Positions 37,182-46,203 of a DNA stretch of 64,000 bases are shown piece after piece (positions within the stretch are counted from its first letter, which is position 1; the number at the start of each line of letters is the position of its first letter). The translations under genes and the position numbers were made by a program. A model generated the notes under the pieces. The model was not told the origin of the DNA and made no database searches. It was given only the letters and a program-made list of their open reading frames with translations. The stretch comes from Alloalcanivorax dieselolei B5 (GTDB taxonomy: Bacteria > Pseudomonadota > Gammaproteobacteria > Pseudomonadales > Alcanivoracaceae), in assembly GCF_000300005.1 (NCBI RefSeq), contig NC_018691.1, positions 930,001 to 994,000 on the forward strand, read 5' to 3'.

Positions 37182-38132
37182 ATGAATGTCGCCGGCGCCG
37201 ATCTGAATTTATTGAAGTACCTGGATGTGCTGCTGCGGGAGAAAAACGTGACCCGGGCGGCGGAACAGCTGGGCATTACCCAGCCGGCCATGAGCAACAG
37301 CCTCAAACGGCTGCGGCAGATGTTCAACGATCCGCTGCTGATCCGCACCAGTGAGGGCATGACCGCCACCGACCGGGCCCTGGAGCTGCAGCCTCTGGTG
37401 CGTCAGTTGATGGCGCAGGCGGAATCCCTGTTCAATCCGGAGGAAGTGTTCCGTCCCGAGGAAAGCCGCCGGGTTTTTCGTATCATGACCAGCGATTACG
37501 CGGAGGGCACGTTGGTGCCGCACATCGTGCGCCGTCTGCGTGAAGAGGCGCCCCATGTGGTTCTGGACTTCCTGACGCCGTCGGATGTCAGTTATCCCGA
37601 TATGGAACAGGGCCGGGTGGACATGGCGGTCAACCGGTTCAATGAAATCCCGGGGTCCTTCTACCAGGTCACCCTGTGGAAGGACGCCTTCTCCTGCCTG
37701 CTTAACCGGGACAACCCGATCGCCAGGCATTTCGATCTGGACAGCTACCTGTCCGCCCAGCATATCTGGGTATCCAAGACCGGTTTTGGTGTCGGTTTTG
37801 GCATGAACCCGGAAAAGCTGGGTGGGCTGGGCTGGATCGACCACGCTCTGCAGCAGATGGGGCGGACCCGCAAGATCAGTATCTTCACCCGCCACTATCA
37901 AATGCCCGCCCTGCTGGCCATGAACAACGACCTGGTGGCGACTCTGCCGTCCCGGGTGGCGCGCATGCAGGCACAAAACCCCCGTCTGGTGATCAAATCA
38001 CCACCGTTCGACATTCCCGAGTTCGAACTGAAAATGGCCTGGTCCCCCCTGCTGCACCACAACGCCGCCCACCGCTGGCTGCGCAAGCTGATCCAGGAGG
38101 AGGCCGAGCGGATATTGGCGGAGGACCCATAA
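37182..38132 (+). CDS. LysR-type transcriptional regulator
   Basis: 316-residue regulator with an N-terminal winged helix (about 8-66, 'LNLLKYLDVLLREKNVTRAAEQLG', here in two parts, and 'QPAMSNSLKRLR') and a C-terminal ligand-binding domain of the PBP type. The 'NVAGADLNLLKYLDVLL' start places it near the NodD/LeuO-like subgroup. AGGAGAG precedes the ATG. No divergent target gene is adjacent; the nearest upstream gene is the RHH gene about 170 bases away on the other strand. The ligand is unknown. Its 3' end abuts nested element B. Confidence 0.9.
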   Translation: MNVAGADLNLLKYLDVLLREKNVTRAAEQLGITQPAMSNSLKRLRQMFNDPLLIRTSEGMTATDRALELQPLVRQLMAQAESLFNPEEVFRPEESRRVFRIMTSDYAEGTLVPHIVRRLREEAPHVVLDFLTPSDVSYPDMEQGRVDMAVNRFNEIPGSFYQVTLWKDAFSCLLNRDNPIARHFDLDSYLSAQHIWVSKTGFGVGFGMNPEKLGGLGWIDHALQQMGRTRKISIFTRHYQMPALLAMNNDLVATLPSRVARMQAQNPRLVIKSPPFDIPEFELKMAWSPLLHHNAAHRWLRKLIQEEAERILAEDP

Positions 38133-38137
38133 AAAGG

Positions 38138-38332
38138 GCAGTTGACAGTTGATAGTGGACAGTTGACAGCGAAAACAAGAGACCGGACCGCTGTGGGAAG
38201 CTTGCTTGCAAGCGAATATTGCCAAGCGCCTGAGAGAATCCCATTCGCTTGCAAGCAAGCTTCCCACAGCGGTTAAAGATCACCCGTTTTTGTTTTTCCG
38301 CTGTCAACTGTCCACTATCAACTGTCAACTGC
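38138..38332. repeat. Nested palindromic element, copy B
   Basis: 34-bp perfect outer inverted repeat (38138-38171 and 38299-38332) with arm sequence almost identical to copy A, around a perfect 30-bp inner palindrome (38188-38217 and 38243-38272, containing GCTTGCTTGCAAGCGAAT). It lies between the convergent LysR and QueD-like genes. The QueD-like gene reads 5 bases plus its stop codon from within the right arm. This is the most perfect of the three copies. Confidence 0.92.
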
Positions 38333-39203
38333 TTTTTAGGTTGTTTTCGCCGGCTTCAGCTATCGCCCCCTTACCGACGCCCTCGAAGGCGCGGACGCGG
38401 AAGTGCTTGCCGGGGGCTTCCTCGGCCAATTGCCGGGCGATGTGGTCGGCCAGGTATTCCACCGTGGTGTCGGTGTCGATCAGATAGCAATGGTCTTCCG
38501 GGATCACCAGTTCGAAGTGGCCCTGGGGCGCGTCGTAGCGGAACCGGTGATGGGGGACTTCCTCGACGAAGTAAGTGCCTTCCAGATCTTCCCGGGTGCC
38601 GATGTAGATGTCTTCCCAGCGGTCCGCCCACAGCTTCTCCCAGTAACGGCTGCGGCGGCCGTTCTCGAAGATCTGAATGGTGGAACGGTGGCCGTGGGCG
38701 ATGCGCTGACAGTTACCGTCGTGCTTCTTCAGGCCATGGGAATAATGGTAGAAAGGCGCGGTACCGGTGTCCTCCTCACGGAGCAGGATGCGCGCTTCAT
38801 TGACATTGTCTGGCAGGGACGGTTCCAGCAGTTCCATCAGGAACAGGGTGACGGAGGCCTTGGACACCTCGGTACCGGGGATTTCCAGCAGGCTCTCGGT
38901 GGGCGCCAGCAGACGGATTTCGCCGGCACCATACTGCCAGGTGAGGCTCAGTTGCTGGTCTTTACGCCGATTCAGGCTCAGTGCCTCATGGGCGCCGGGG
39001 AACAGCAGACGGTGGTCGACCTGATCGTCGATCAGGCGCTTGAGCTGCCGTTTGACCTGGCCGAAATCAAACACCATGCCCTGGCCGTCCAGATCACCGG
39101 ACAGTTCCAGGTCCACGATCCAGGATTCCCCGATCATGCCCCGCTTGGGGTGCAGGTAGGAGAAATCCAGTACGGTCAGGTTGTCTACGAACAGAGTGGC
39201 CAT
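38325..39203 (-). CDS. QueD-like 6-carboxytetrahydropterin synthase homolog (long form)
   Basis: 292-residue protein of the 6-pyruvoyl-tetrahydropterin synthase fold, about twice the length of ordinary QueD (about 120), so it likely contains two T-fold units. The second half carries the family pattern 'CQRIAHGHRSTIQIFENG' (Cys followed by HxH metal ligands, with one extra residue) and 'IDTDTTVEYLADHIA' (Glu). The first half ('MATLFVDNLTVLDFSYLHPK') is a diverged unit. Function (queuosine or pterin metabolism) is family-based and uncertain. The last residues KSS and the TGA come from nested element B. Upstream 39204-39540 (337 bases) has no convincing gene. Confidence 0.8.
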   Translation of the reverse strand: MATLFVDNLTVLDFSYLHPKRGMIGESWIVDLELSGDLDGQGMVFDFGQVKRQLKRLIDDQVDHRLLFPGAHEALSLNRRKDQQLSLTWQYGAGEIRLLAPTESLLEIPGTEVSKASVTLFLMELLEPSLPDNVNEARILLREEDTGTAPFYHYSHGLKKHDGNCQRIAHGHRSTIQIFENGRRSRYWEKLWADRWEDIYIGTREDLEGTYFVEEVPHHRFRYDAPQGHFELVIPEDHCYLIDTDTTVEYLADHIARQLAEEAPGKHFRVRAFEGVGKGAIAEAGENNLKSS

Positions 39204-39537
39204 ATCGTTCCGATCAGCAAAACAGAGTTCACGGATATCATCGCCGCCGGCGATGCCAGGGCGATAGTATACGCGCCCCGGGCGGCCTGGCTCACCCCAC
39301 CGAAGGCGATCGGGGCGATGAATTGGACGGGATGTGAACGGCACCACGTCTCGGCGACGTGGCGCGCATCCTGCCCGGTGGTGGTGGTAAACGCAAGCTG
39401 CGACCAGCGGTGACCGGCTGTCTGGCGTGTGCTGCTCTGTTGTTCTATGGTTGGCTCTGCCCGTCGGTAAAACACCCGTGCGCGGATGCCCGGTGCCGGC
39501 GGCGCGAAAACCCAGTAAAGCCATTGGATACCGTTGA

Positions 39538-39879
<342 letters not shown>

Positions 39880-39891
39880 GCCCGGAGCCCC

Positions 39892-39918
39892 GGGGCCGGC
39901 TTGCCCGGCCCCTAATAA
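39892..39918 (+). terminator. Terminator after hinT
   Basis: Perfect 8-bp stem GGGGCCGG / CCGGCCCC (39892-39899 and 39905-39912) with a 5-base loop starts 13 bases after the hinT stop; only TAATAAAA follows, so the T tract is weak. Confidence 0.5.
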
Positions 39919-39965
39919 AAGGTGGCAATCCCGAGTGCCGCCTAAAAACAAAAGGAGATAATAAG

Positions 39966-40406
39966 ATGAATGGTAAAGCCTGGATCATCGGCCTGCTGGC
40001 CGTGGTCGCCTGTGTGCCGGCTTTCGCGCAATTGCCCGACGACGCCGAGCGCAAAGTCATCGACCGTCTGATGACGCGCATCGCCGCGCTGGAACAGACC
40101 GGCCGCGAGTTGCACGAAAAATACCCCGATAGCAAAACCGCCGACGTCCAAAAGGCCTGCAAGGCGGATTTCCCCGACTTGCCGGAGCTGGCCCGTAACC
40201 TGCGCGGCGAGGCCGCCGCGTTGCAAACCCTGGCTTTCAAGGTGCATTTGAGCATGGCCGCCAACGACCTGGTGCAATGCGTGGACTGTCTGGGCACGGT
40301 AACCTCCTGTGACGGCGCCTCCGCCTCCCTGGAACGCGCCAGGGACCAGATGAAGCGCATGGAGGACTACGCCAAACGCCAGGCCGCGGGGGAGGACCCG
40401 TCCTGA
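39966..40406 (+). CDS. Secreted helical protein of unknown function
   Basis: 146-residue protein with a signal peptide (ending 'PAFAQ') and an all-helical mature part rich in A, E, L and R. It has four cysteines in the mature part ('QKACKADF', 'QCVDCLG', 'TSCDG'), likely disulphide-bonded in the periplasm. A purine-rich AAAGGAG precedes the ATG. No recognised family. It is convergent with the TetR gene, 13 bases from its end. Confidence 0.7.
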   Translation: MNGKAWIIGLLAVVACVPAFAQLPDDAERKVIDRLMTRIAALEQTGRELHEKYPDSKTADVQKACKADFPDLPELARNLRGEAAALQTLAFKVHLSMAANDLVQCVDCLGTVTSCDGASASLERARDQMKRMEDYAKRQAAGEDPS

Positions 40407-40419
40407 CCCTGGTGTCCGC

Positions 40420-41049
40420 TCAGGAGGTCAGCAGAGCCCGGGCCATGACGGCCAGCCGATCCACCCGTTGTCGGATCGGGGGCGTGTTGGTGTCCAGCAA
40501 CAGCGCATAGCGCCGCGCCCCCCAAAGGGCCAGGACCAGGGTTTCCAGAGTGTCGGCGGTCACCGCCGGCCCGGGCCGGTCCGGCCAGCCCGCCACCAGC
40601 GCGTCCCAGGTGTCCACCAGCTGTCGGAAGGCGCGCTGGTGGTGGGCGGCGGTGGCGATTTTCCCTTCCATCATCAACATATCCCGATCGAAGTAGGGCG
40701 CTTGCCCGTCCTCGTCCAGTGTCAGTGATACCGCTCGCCGCAGACGCTCCTCCCAGCAATGCCGGTCCAGAGCGGCGTCTTCCTCGCTCAGCCGCTGGCA
40801 AAGCACGTCCATGCAATGGCGTACGTAACCGGACAACAGCGCGGTGCGGTTGGGGAAATAGTCATACAACGTTCCCACGGCGTAGCCGCTCTCTTCGGCG
40901 ATGGCACGGGTAGTGGCGGCGGCCGGTCCGTCGCGGCGCCAAATCCGAACAAAGCCGTCGTAAAGGGCCTGCACGGTGAAAACCGCGCGTGCCTGGGAGG
41001 GCCGCTTATGCGGTTGGGGCAGGGGCTTCGATGGTGTTTTCCTGGTCAT
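40420..41049 (-). CDS. TetR-family transcriptional regulator
   Basis: 209-residue regulator with an N-terminal helix-turn-helix ('RAVFTVQALYDGF', 'GTLYDYFPNRTALLSGYV') at about residues 20-70 and a C-terminal ligand-binding domain. It is divergent from the DUF2855 gene (73-base shared spacer) and probably represses it. The N-terminal 20 residues are basic. The inducer is unknown. Confidence 0.9.
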   Translation of the reverse strand: MTRKTPSKPLPQPHKRPSQARAVFTVQALYDGFVRIWRRDGPAAATTRAIAEESGYAVGTLYDYFPNRTALLSGYVRHCMDVLCQRLSEEDAALDRHCWEERLRRAVSLTLDEDGQAPYFDRDMLMMEGKIATAAHHQRAFRQLVDTWDALVAGWPDRPGPAVTADTLETLVLALWGARRYALLLDTNTPPIRQRVDRLAVMARALLTS

Positions 41050-41122
41050 GGGGAATCCGAACCCGTTGGCGAAGGGGCGTTGTTAGCATGATGCCACGTT
41101 AATCATCACCAACGGAGCGACC

Positions 41123-42223
41123 ATGCGCACCCCTAATTTGCGACTGCTGACCGACAAGACCGACCTGGGCCATACCCGGCTGGATGACAGCCAGACACTG
41201 CCGGAAGCCGGTGACGGCGAGGTGATTCTCACCGTGGACCGGTTTGCCCTGACCACCAACAACATTACCTACGCCGCCTTCGGTGACGCCATGAACTACT
41301 GGTCCTTCTTCCCCACCGGGCAGAACGGATGGGGGCACATGCCGGTGTGGGGATTCGCCACCGTGACCGACTCGCGGGTGCCGGGAGTGGACCCCGGGGA
41401 GCGTTTCTATGGTTACTTCCCCATCGCCACGGTGCTCAAGGTGCGGCCGGAGCGGATCAGCGAGCGCGGCTTCTATGACGCCACCGACTACCGCCAGGGA
41501 TTGCCCTCACCCTATAACCAGTACACCCGGTGCAGCACCGACGGCGCCTATGTGAAGGAACTGGAAGATTACCAAATGCTGCTGCGGCCGTTGTTCTTCA
41601 CTTCTTATATGCTGGCGGACTTCCTCGCCGACAACCAGTTCTTCGGCGCGCGGCAACTGGTGGTCTCCAGCGCCTCGAGCAAGACCGCCTATGGTGCCGC
41701 TTTCGCGTTGCGGGAAATGGGCGACCCGGCCCGCATCGCGCTGACGTCGCCGTCGAATCGGGGCTACGTCGAGGGCCTGGGACTCTACCAGCAGGTGGTG
41801 GACTATGATCAACTGGCGTCACTGGATGCCGATCAACCGACCCTGTACGTCGACTTTTCCGGCGATGAGGCGTTGCGGCACGCCGTCCACGACCATTTCG
41901 GCCCGGCCCTGGTGTACGACTGCTACGCCGGTTCCGCCACCAACACGGAATTCCTCAAGGCCGACGCAACACTGACACCGGAGCCCCGTTTTTTCTTCGC
42001 GCCGGTGCAGATCCGCAAACGCAATCAGGACTGGGGGCCAGCGGTGTTGAGCGAACGCTTCGGCGCGGCGCAGCGGCGTTTTCTGCAGGCGGTCAGCGAC
42101 CCGGTATCGGGCTGGATGAGCCTGTGCGAGCACCGGGGTTTCGAGGCGGCGGGCCCGGTGATCCGCGCATTAAATGATCACGGCGGACTGCCTCGGGAAG
42201 GACACGTGGTGCTTTTGCGGTAG
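41123..42223 (+). CDS. DUF2855 family protein
   Basis: 366-residue protein matching DUF2855, a family of unknown function that resembles medium-chain dehydrogenases in overall plan: an N-terminal GroES-like part ('GDGEVILTVDRFALTTNNITYA') and a later Rossmann-like segment ('QLVVSSASSKTAYGAAFAL'). The 'SSASSKTAYG' stretch takes the place of the usual GxGxxG, so cofactor use is unclear. It is divergent from a TetR regulator, suggesting an inducible role in detoxification or catabolism; this is inference. Confidence 0.85.
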   Translation: MRTPNLRLLTDKTDLGHTRLDDSQTLPEAGDGEVILTVDRFALTTNNITYAAFGDAMNYWSFFPTGQNGWGHMPVWGFATVTDSRVPGVDPGERFYGYFPIATVLKVRPERISERGFYDATDYRQGLPSPYNQYTRCSTDGAYVKELEDYQMLLRPLFFTSYMLADFLADNQFFGARQLVVSSASSKTAYGAAFALREMGDPARIALTSPSNRGYVEGLGLYQQVVDYDQLASLDADQPTLYVDFSGDEALRHAVHDHFGPALVYDCYAGSATNTEFLKADATLTPEPRFFFAPVQIRKRNQDWGPAVLSERFGAAQRRFLQAVSDPVSGWMSLCEHRGFEAAGPVIRALNDHGGLPREGHVVLLR

Positions 42224-42272
42224 CAGATTGGCTATCCTCGGGGGCCATGCCCAGAAAAAAGGATAGGCGACC

Positions 42273-42875
42273 ATGAGTCGATGGATAGAGCCGGTCACGC
42301 TGGAAGGCCGTCAGGTGGTGCTGGAGCCGTTGCGGGCCGAACACGTGGACGATCTGATCGAGGCGACCCGGGATGGTGAGCTGTGGCGGCTCTGGTACAC
42401 CTTCGTGCCGGCGCCGGATGCGGTGGCGGAGTACGTGAGCGCTGCCCTGGCACGCCGTGATCGGCATGGTGAAATGCCGTTCGCGGTGCGCCATCGCGAC
42501 AGCGGCAAAGTGATCGGCTCCACCCGTTTTTGTCATGTGGACGAGGACAACCATCGTCTGGAGGTGGGCTACACCTGGTATGCCCGCCGCTTTCAGCGCA
42601 GCGGCTTGAACACCGAATGCAAGCGGCTGCTGCTGGGCCATGCCTTCGAAGCGCTGGACGCCATCGCGGTGGAATTTCGCACCCATTGGCACAACCGCGC
42701 CTCCCGGACGGCGATCGCCCGCCTCGGCGCCAAGCAGGATGGCGTGCTGCGCAATCATACCCGCAGTGCGGATGGCGTATACCGTGACACCGTGGTGTTT
42801 TCCATCATCAATCTGGAATGGCCGGCGGTGCGGCAGAATCTGGCTTTTCTGCTGGACGTACCTGGCCCCGATTAG
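42273..42875 (+). CDS. GNAT N-acetyltransferase (RimJ/RimL type)
   Basis: 200-residue acetyltransferase. It starts with 'VTLEGRQVVLEPLRAEHVDDL' and has the family's 'EVGYTWYARRFQRSGLNTECK' and 'TAIARLGAKQDGVLRNHT' segments, which match the RimJ/RimL group of protein N-terminal or small-molecule acetylases. GGAT precedes the ATG. The substrate is not predictable. It converges on the DegV gene with a 7-base gap. Confidence 0.88.
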   Translation: MSRWIEPVTLEGRQVVLEPLRAEHVDDLIEATRDGELWRLWYTFVPAPDAVAEYVSAALARRDRHGEMPFAVRHRDSGKVIGSTRFCHVDEDNHRLEVGYTWYARRFQRSGLNTECKRLLLGHAFEALDAIAVEFRTHWHNRASRTAIARLGAKQDGVLRNHTRSADGVYRDTVVFSIINLEWPAVRQNLAFLLDVPGPD

Positions 42876-42882
42876 TGGCAAG

Positions 42883-43824
42883 CTAGCGGAAATCCCGCTG
42901 CTCGGTCAGCAGACCGATACTGAGCGCGCCGGGGCCGATATTGACGCTGCCGGTGAGCCCCATACTGCTGACCAGCAGCTTGACCTGATGGCGGTCGGCG
43001 CAGCTTTTCAGCGTCTCGAAGCCCGGCATCTGATACACCGCCTGAGGATCGCCAGCGTAGCTTACGCACAGTACCGGCGATAACAGTCCCTTTTCGATAC
43101 AGCGCGCGCCGTGTTCGAACAAGCGCGCCACGCCCTGGGCGAAGCCGCGAATCTTGGCCACCGGGAACGTCTCGCCGCTGCGCGCGCAAAGAATCGGTTT
43201 GATATCCAGGGCCGAGCCCAGTAACGCGCCCACCAGCCCCACGCTATTGTCGCCTTTCTTGCGGGCTCTTTGCCGCAGATAGTAGAGATCGGGCACCACC
43301 GCGTAGCCGGTGGCTTTGCCGGCCAGGGCGCTGACCCGGGCGCGCAACTCGGCGCCGCGCATGCCGGTGGCCATCAGCCGCACGGTTTCCGCCGCCAGCG
43401 CACCCTGACCGGCGAACAGGGTCTGGCTGTCGATCACCCGCACCGCGAACGGACCCTGCAGGCCGGCCCGGTCACGCACCGCCCGGTACTCGGACAGGAT
43501 GCCGTGGGCCGCTTCCGTGGCGTTTTGGAAAATCGGACTGCGGCTTTGCAGTACGGTTTCCACCAGGGCGTAGTCGCAATGGGTCACCACCTGTTCGAGA
43601 AAAAGTTGTTTGATCTGCGCCACGGTGGCGGGCAGGGACTGCGCATCATGGACTTTGTCCAGTAACTGACGGTCATAAAAGGATCGGGTGCGCTGGGGCG
43701 AACGGTCATCGGCGATGATCTCGTCGCCGATCCGGATCGACGCCGGCAGCACCAGGATGCCGTTTTCTTTGATAAAGTCAGAGGGCAAGTCGCAACCGGA
43801 GTCCACCACCAGGCCAGTTTTCAT
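42883..43824 (-). CDS. DegV family fatty-acid-binding protein
   Basis: 313-residue DegV protein; the family binds fatty acids and, in Gram-positive bacteria, delivers them to fatty acid kinase. The N-terminal 'VVDSGCDLP' and 'ILVLPASIRIGDE' and C-terminal 'SVNIGPGALSIGLL' (nearly universal HxGPGxxG region) are present. The ATG at 43824 has GAGGA upstream and gives a start matching the family. No kinase gene is adjacent, and its role in this Gram-negative is open. Confidence 0.9.
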   Translation of the reverse strand: MKTGLVVDSGCDLPSDFIKENGILVLPASIRIGDEIIADDRSPQRTRSFYDRQLLDKVHDAQSLPATVAQIKQLFLEQVVTHCDYALVETVLQSRSPIFQNATEAAHGILSEYRAVRDRAGLQGPFAVRVIDSQTLFAGQGALAAETVRLMATGMRGAELRARVSALAGKATGYAVVPDLYYLRQRARKKGDNSVGLVGALLGSALDIKPILCARSGETFPVAKIRGFAQGVARLFEHGARCIEKGLLSPVLCVSYAGDPQAVYQMPGFETLKSCADRHQVKLLVSSMGLTGSVNIGPGALSIGLLTEQRDFR

Positions 43825-43953
43825 GGGTATCCTCGCCAATAATGCCCAAGCAGCGCCGACTCGGGCGCCAGGCGGGCATGAAATCGCAAAAGCGACGGTT
43901 TTTATGGTTCGCGCTGGTCCGCGTTCTAATCTTTTATGACTATATATGGATCA

Positions 43954-43988
43954 TCTTATTGTATTAATCAACGACTTTTACAATAAGA
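43954..43988. promoter_or_regulatory. Perfect 10-bp inverted repeat upstream of acpH
   Basis: TCTTATTGTA and TACAATAAGA with a 15-base spacer, 36 bases before the acpH-like start codon, in a strongly AT-rich stretch (43925-43990) that contrasts with the GC-rich surroundings. Likely a regulator-binding site over the acpH promoter; not followed by a T run, so not a terminator. Confidence 0.5.
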
Positions 43989-44024
43989 CAAAAGTGGATG
44001 GCGCCTCGGCGTCGCAATAAAACA

Positions 44025-44636
44025 ATGAATTATTTTGCTCATTTAGTACTGGCGCAGCCCACGGTGACCTCCAAGGTCGGCAACCTGATGGGGGATTTCA
44101 TGCGCGGGATTCGTGAGGAGGCGTTGTCGGAGCCGGTTCGGGCGGGCTTGCATAATCACCGTCTGGTGGACCGCTTTACCGATGACCATCCGCGGGTGCG
44201 CGCCGCGCGCCGGCTTTTCTCGCCGCAGCGGCGGCGCTTTGCGGGTGTGGCGCTGGATGTCCTGTTCGACCATTTTCTCATTCGCCACTGGTCCCGCTTC
44301 CATGACGAAGACCTGGCGCAAGTGATCCGCGCTGATTATCGCCATCTGCAATACGGTCAGCCGTTGATGCCCGGGCTCATGCGCGACACCACCCGACGCC
44401 TGGTCAGCAACGACTGGTTCGGGCATTACGCCGACCTGGATACGGTGGGCGTGGCGTTGGACCGCATCGCCGGGCGATTACGCTTCGCCAATGCCTTCGC
44501 CGGCAGCATCGAGGATATCCGCCTCCACTATGGGGCGTTGGAAGATACCTTTCTGAGTTTCTACCCCGAACTGCGAGCCCATGTGGCGGGCGCCGCGCTG
44601 GAACGCCCGACTCAGCCGGGCACGCGCGCCGGTTGA
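44025..44636 (+). CDS. acpH: ACP phosphodiesterase family protein (AcpH-like, DUF479)
   Basis: 203-residue protein of the AcpH family, which removes the 4'-phosphopantetheine arm from acyl carrier protein. 'MNYFAHLVLAQP', 'GNLMGDFMRG' and 'HRLVDRFTDDHP' with several metal-binding His/Asp are typical. The ATG at 44025 starts the family motif directly. It overlaps the convergent SDR gene by 25 bases. Specific AcpH activity is family-based; many members are untested. Confidence 0.88.
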   Translation: MNYFAHLVLAQPTVTSKVGNLMGDFMRGIREEALSEPVRAGLHNHRLVDRFTDDHPRVRAARRLFSPQRRRFAGVALDVLFDHFLIRHWSRFHDEDLAQVIRADYRHLQYGQPLMPGLMRDTTRRLVSNDWFGHYADLDTVGVALDRIAGRLRFANAFAGSIEDIRLHYGALEDTFLSFYPELRAHVAGAALERPTQPGTRAG

Positions 44637-45475
44637 GCCGCCGCCAGCGGTGTCAGTTCCAATAACGCCATGGTCTCTTCGTAGAGCCGCGCCGCCAGCT
44701 CGCCGTTGCGTGCGCTGGGGGAGCGGCGGGCACGCCCCCGGGCATCGAAGTAGCCGCCGGTGACACCGACGAAATCCTCGTCCAGCGCCATGGAGACCGG
44801 CAGAAAGGCGGCCTTTTCCGGTGTGATCAGAGTGGGCCGGATCAGCGTCCGCAGGGGGCCGGGAACATGGCGGAAGATGCCGGTGTCGACCCCGCCGGGA
44901 TGCAGGGCATTGCTGGTGATGCCCTCCCGGGCCAGCCGTTGGGCCAGCACGTTGCTGAACAGGATGTTGCCCAGCTTCGACTGGCCATAGGCGTCCATCA
45001 CCAGATACGGGAAGCGGCCCCGCCAGGTACGGGAATTGATGCGCCCGAGCCAGTGCGCCACGGACGCCACGTGCAGAATGCGGGCGGACGGGGCCTGCCG
45101 CAGCAGGGGCAGCAGCAAATGGGTGAACAGCACCGGGGCGAGGTAATTGACGCCGAACTGCATTTCGTAGCCGTCGGCGGTGAACTGCTGCCGGGTGGGG
45201 ACGGTTCCGGCATTGTTGATCAGCACATCCAGCTCGCCGATTTCGTCCCGCAGCCGGCGGGCGGCGCTGTGGACCTGAGCAAGATCACTCAGATCCAGAG
45301 CGAACAGGCGCACTCGTGCCTGTGGGTGGTGATTCTTGATATGCGCCACGGCGGCCTGGCCGCGGGTCCGGTCCCGGCAGCCGATTAGGACTTCGGCGCC
45401 TCGCGCGGCCATTTGTTCAGCGCTGTGCAATCCCAGCCCGGAATTCCCCCCGGTAATGAGTACGGTTTTCTTCAT
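44612..45475 (-). CDS. Short-chain dehydrogenase/reductase
   Basis: 287-residue SDR of the retinol-dehydrogenase-like type. It has the nucleotide loop 'ITGGNSGLGLHSAEQ', 'NNAG', and the catalytic 'YGQSKLGN' (Tyr and Lys), with Ser in 'HVASVAHW'. The ATG at 45475 begins the 'MKKTVLITGG' core. The substrate is probably a lipid-like alcohol or ketone. The 295 bases upstream (45476-45770) hold no gene. Confidence 0.9.
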   Translation of the reverse strand: MKKTVLITGGNSGLGLHSAEQMAARGAEVLIGCRDRTRGQAAVAHIKNHHPQARVRLFALDLSDLAQVHSAARRLRDEIGELDVLINNAGTVPTRQQFTADGYEMQFGVNYLAPVLFTHLLLPLLRQAPSARILHVASVAHWLGRINSRTWRGRFPYLVMDAYGQSKLGNILFSNVLAQRLAREGITSNALHPGGVDTGIFRHVPGPLRTLIRPTLITPEKAAFLPVSMALDEDFVGVTGGYFDARGRARRSPSARNGELAARLYEETMALLELTPLAAAQPARVPG

Positions 45476-45770
45476 TGCTCCTCCCTGTGCCCGAAGCCGT
45501 TGTGCTTGCCGATGTAATGCTCGAAGGGGCTGTGTCCGATTACCCGAACAGGTTTCGAGGCTTACAGATTGGGACCGCCGGGGACATTCGCGGTTCGTTG
45601 GAATTTGGTAACCATTGCCATGATAAGTAGCACGCGACGGCCCGATTATGGCTGCCGCGCCGCCGGATCGGGCGTTGCGGATAGAATGCAGATCGTTGCA
45701 TGGCCCGCTTTCCCGTCTTGTTGAGGTATAATCGGCCGCCAAATCAATCGACTTGAGTCCGAGGGCGCTG

Positions 45771-46190
45771 ATGAGAGCCGCCATAAGGGCGCTGGCGTTG
45801 CTGCTGGCCGCCGCGAGCATACCGGTGCACGGGGAAACCACCCTCTCAGAGCGCCGCACCGTTACAGCTACAGCCTACAATTCGTTGCCGGGGCAGGGCG
45901 CGGGAGAAGATCACAGCCTGGCTGCCTGGGGTGATCAGCTGGAACCGGGCATGAGAGTCATCGCCGTGTCCCGTGACCTGCTTGAAGCGGGGCTGGACTA
46001 TGGTACGGCGGTCTCCATCGAGGGGCTGGACGGTATCTGGTACGTGCGCGACAAAATGCACTCCCGCTGGCGTAACAAGATCGATATCTATATGGGTGAG
46101 GATCGCAGGGCGGCGCTGCGCTGGGGCAAACGCAAGGTCAAGATCCGTTTCGAACCCCTTTCCCCGGACGTGCGGACGGCGAACCGCTAG
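45771..46190 (+). CDS. Periplasmic 3D-domain protein
   Basis: 139-residue protein with a signal peptide and a 3D (Asp-Asp-Asp) domain, the fold of the MltA lytic transglycosylase core. Visible motifs are 'VTATAYNSLPGQG', 'VIAVSRDLL' and 'WYVRDKMHSRWRNKIDIYMG'. The conserved aspartates are present, so a peptidoglycan-cutting role is possible. GAGGG lies five bases before the ATG, and a TATAAT is at 45727-45732. It converges with the next SDR gene by 13 bases. Confidence 0.8.
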   Translation: MRAAIRALALLLAAASIPVHGETTLSERRTVTATAYNSLPGQGAGEDHSLAAWGDQLEPGMRVIAVSRDLLEAGLDYGTAVSIEGLDGIWYVRDKMHSRWRNKIDIYMGEDRRAALRWGKRKVKIRFEPLSPDVRTANR

Positions 46191-46203
46191 TCCCGTCGTC
46201 CGC

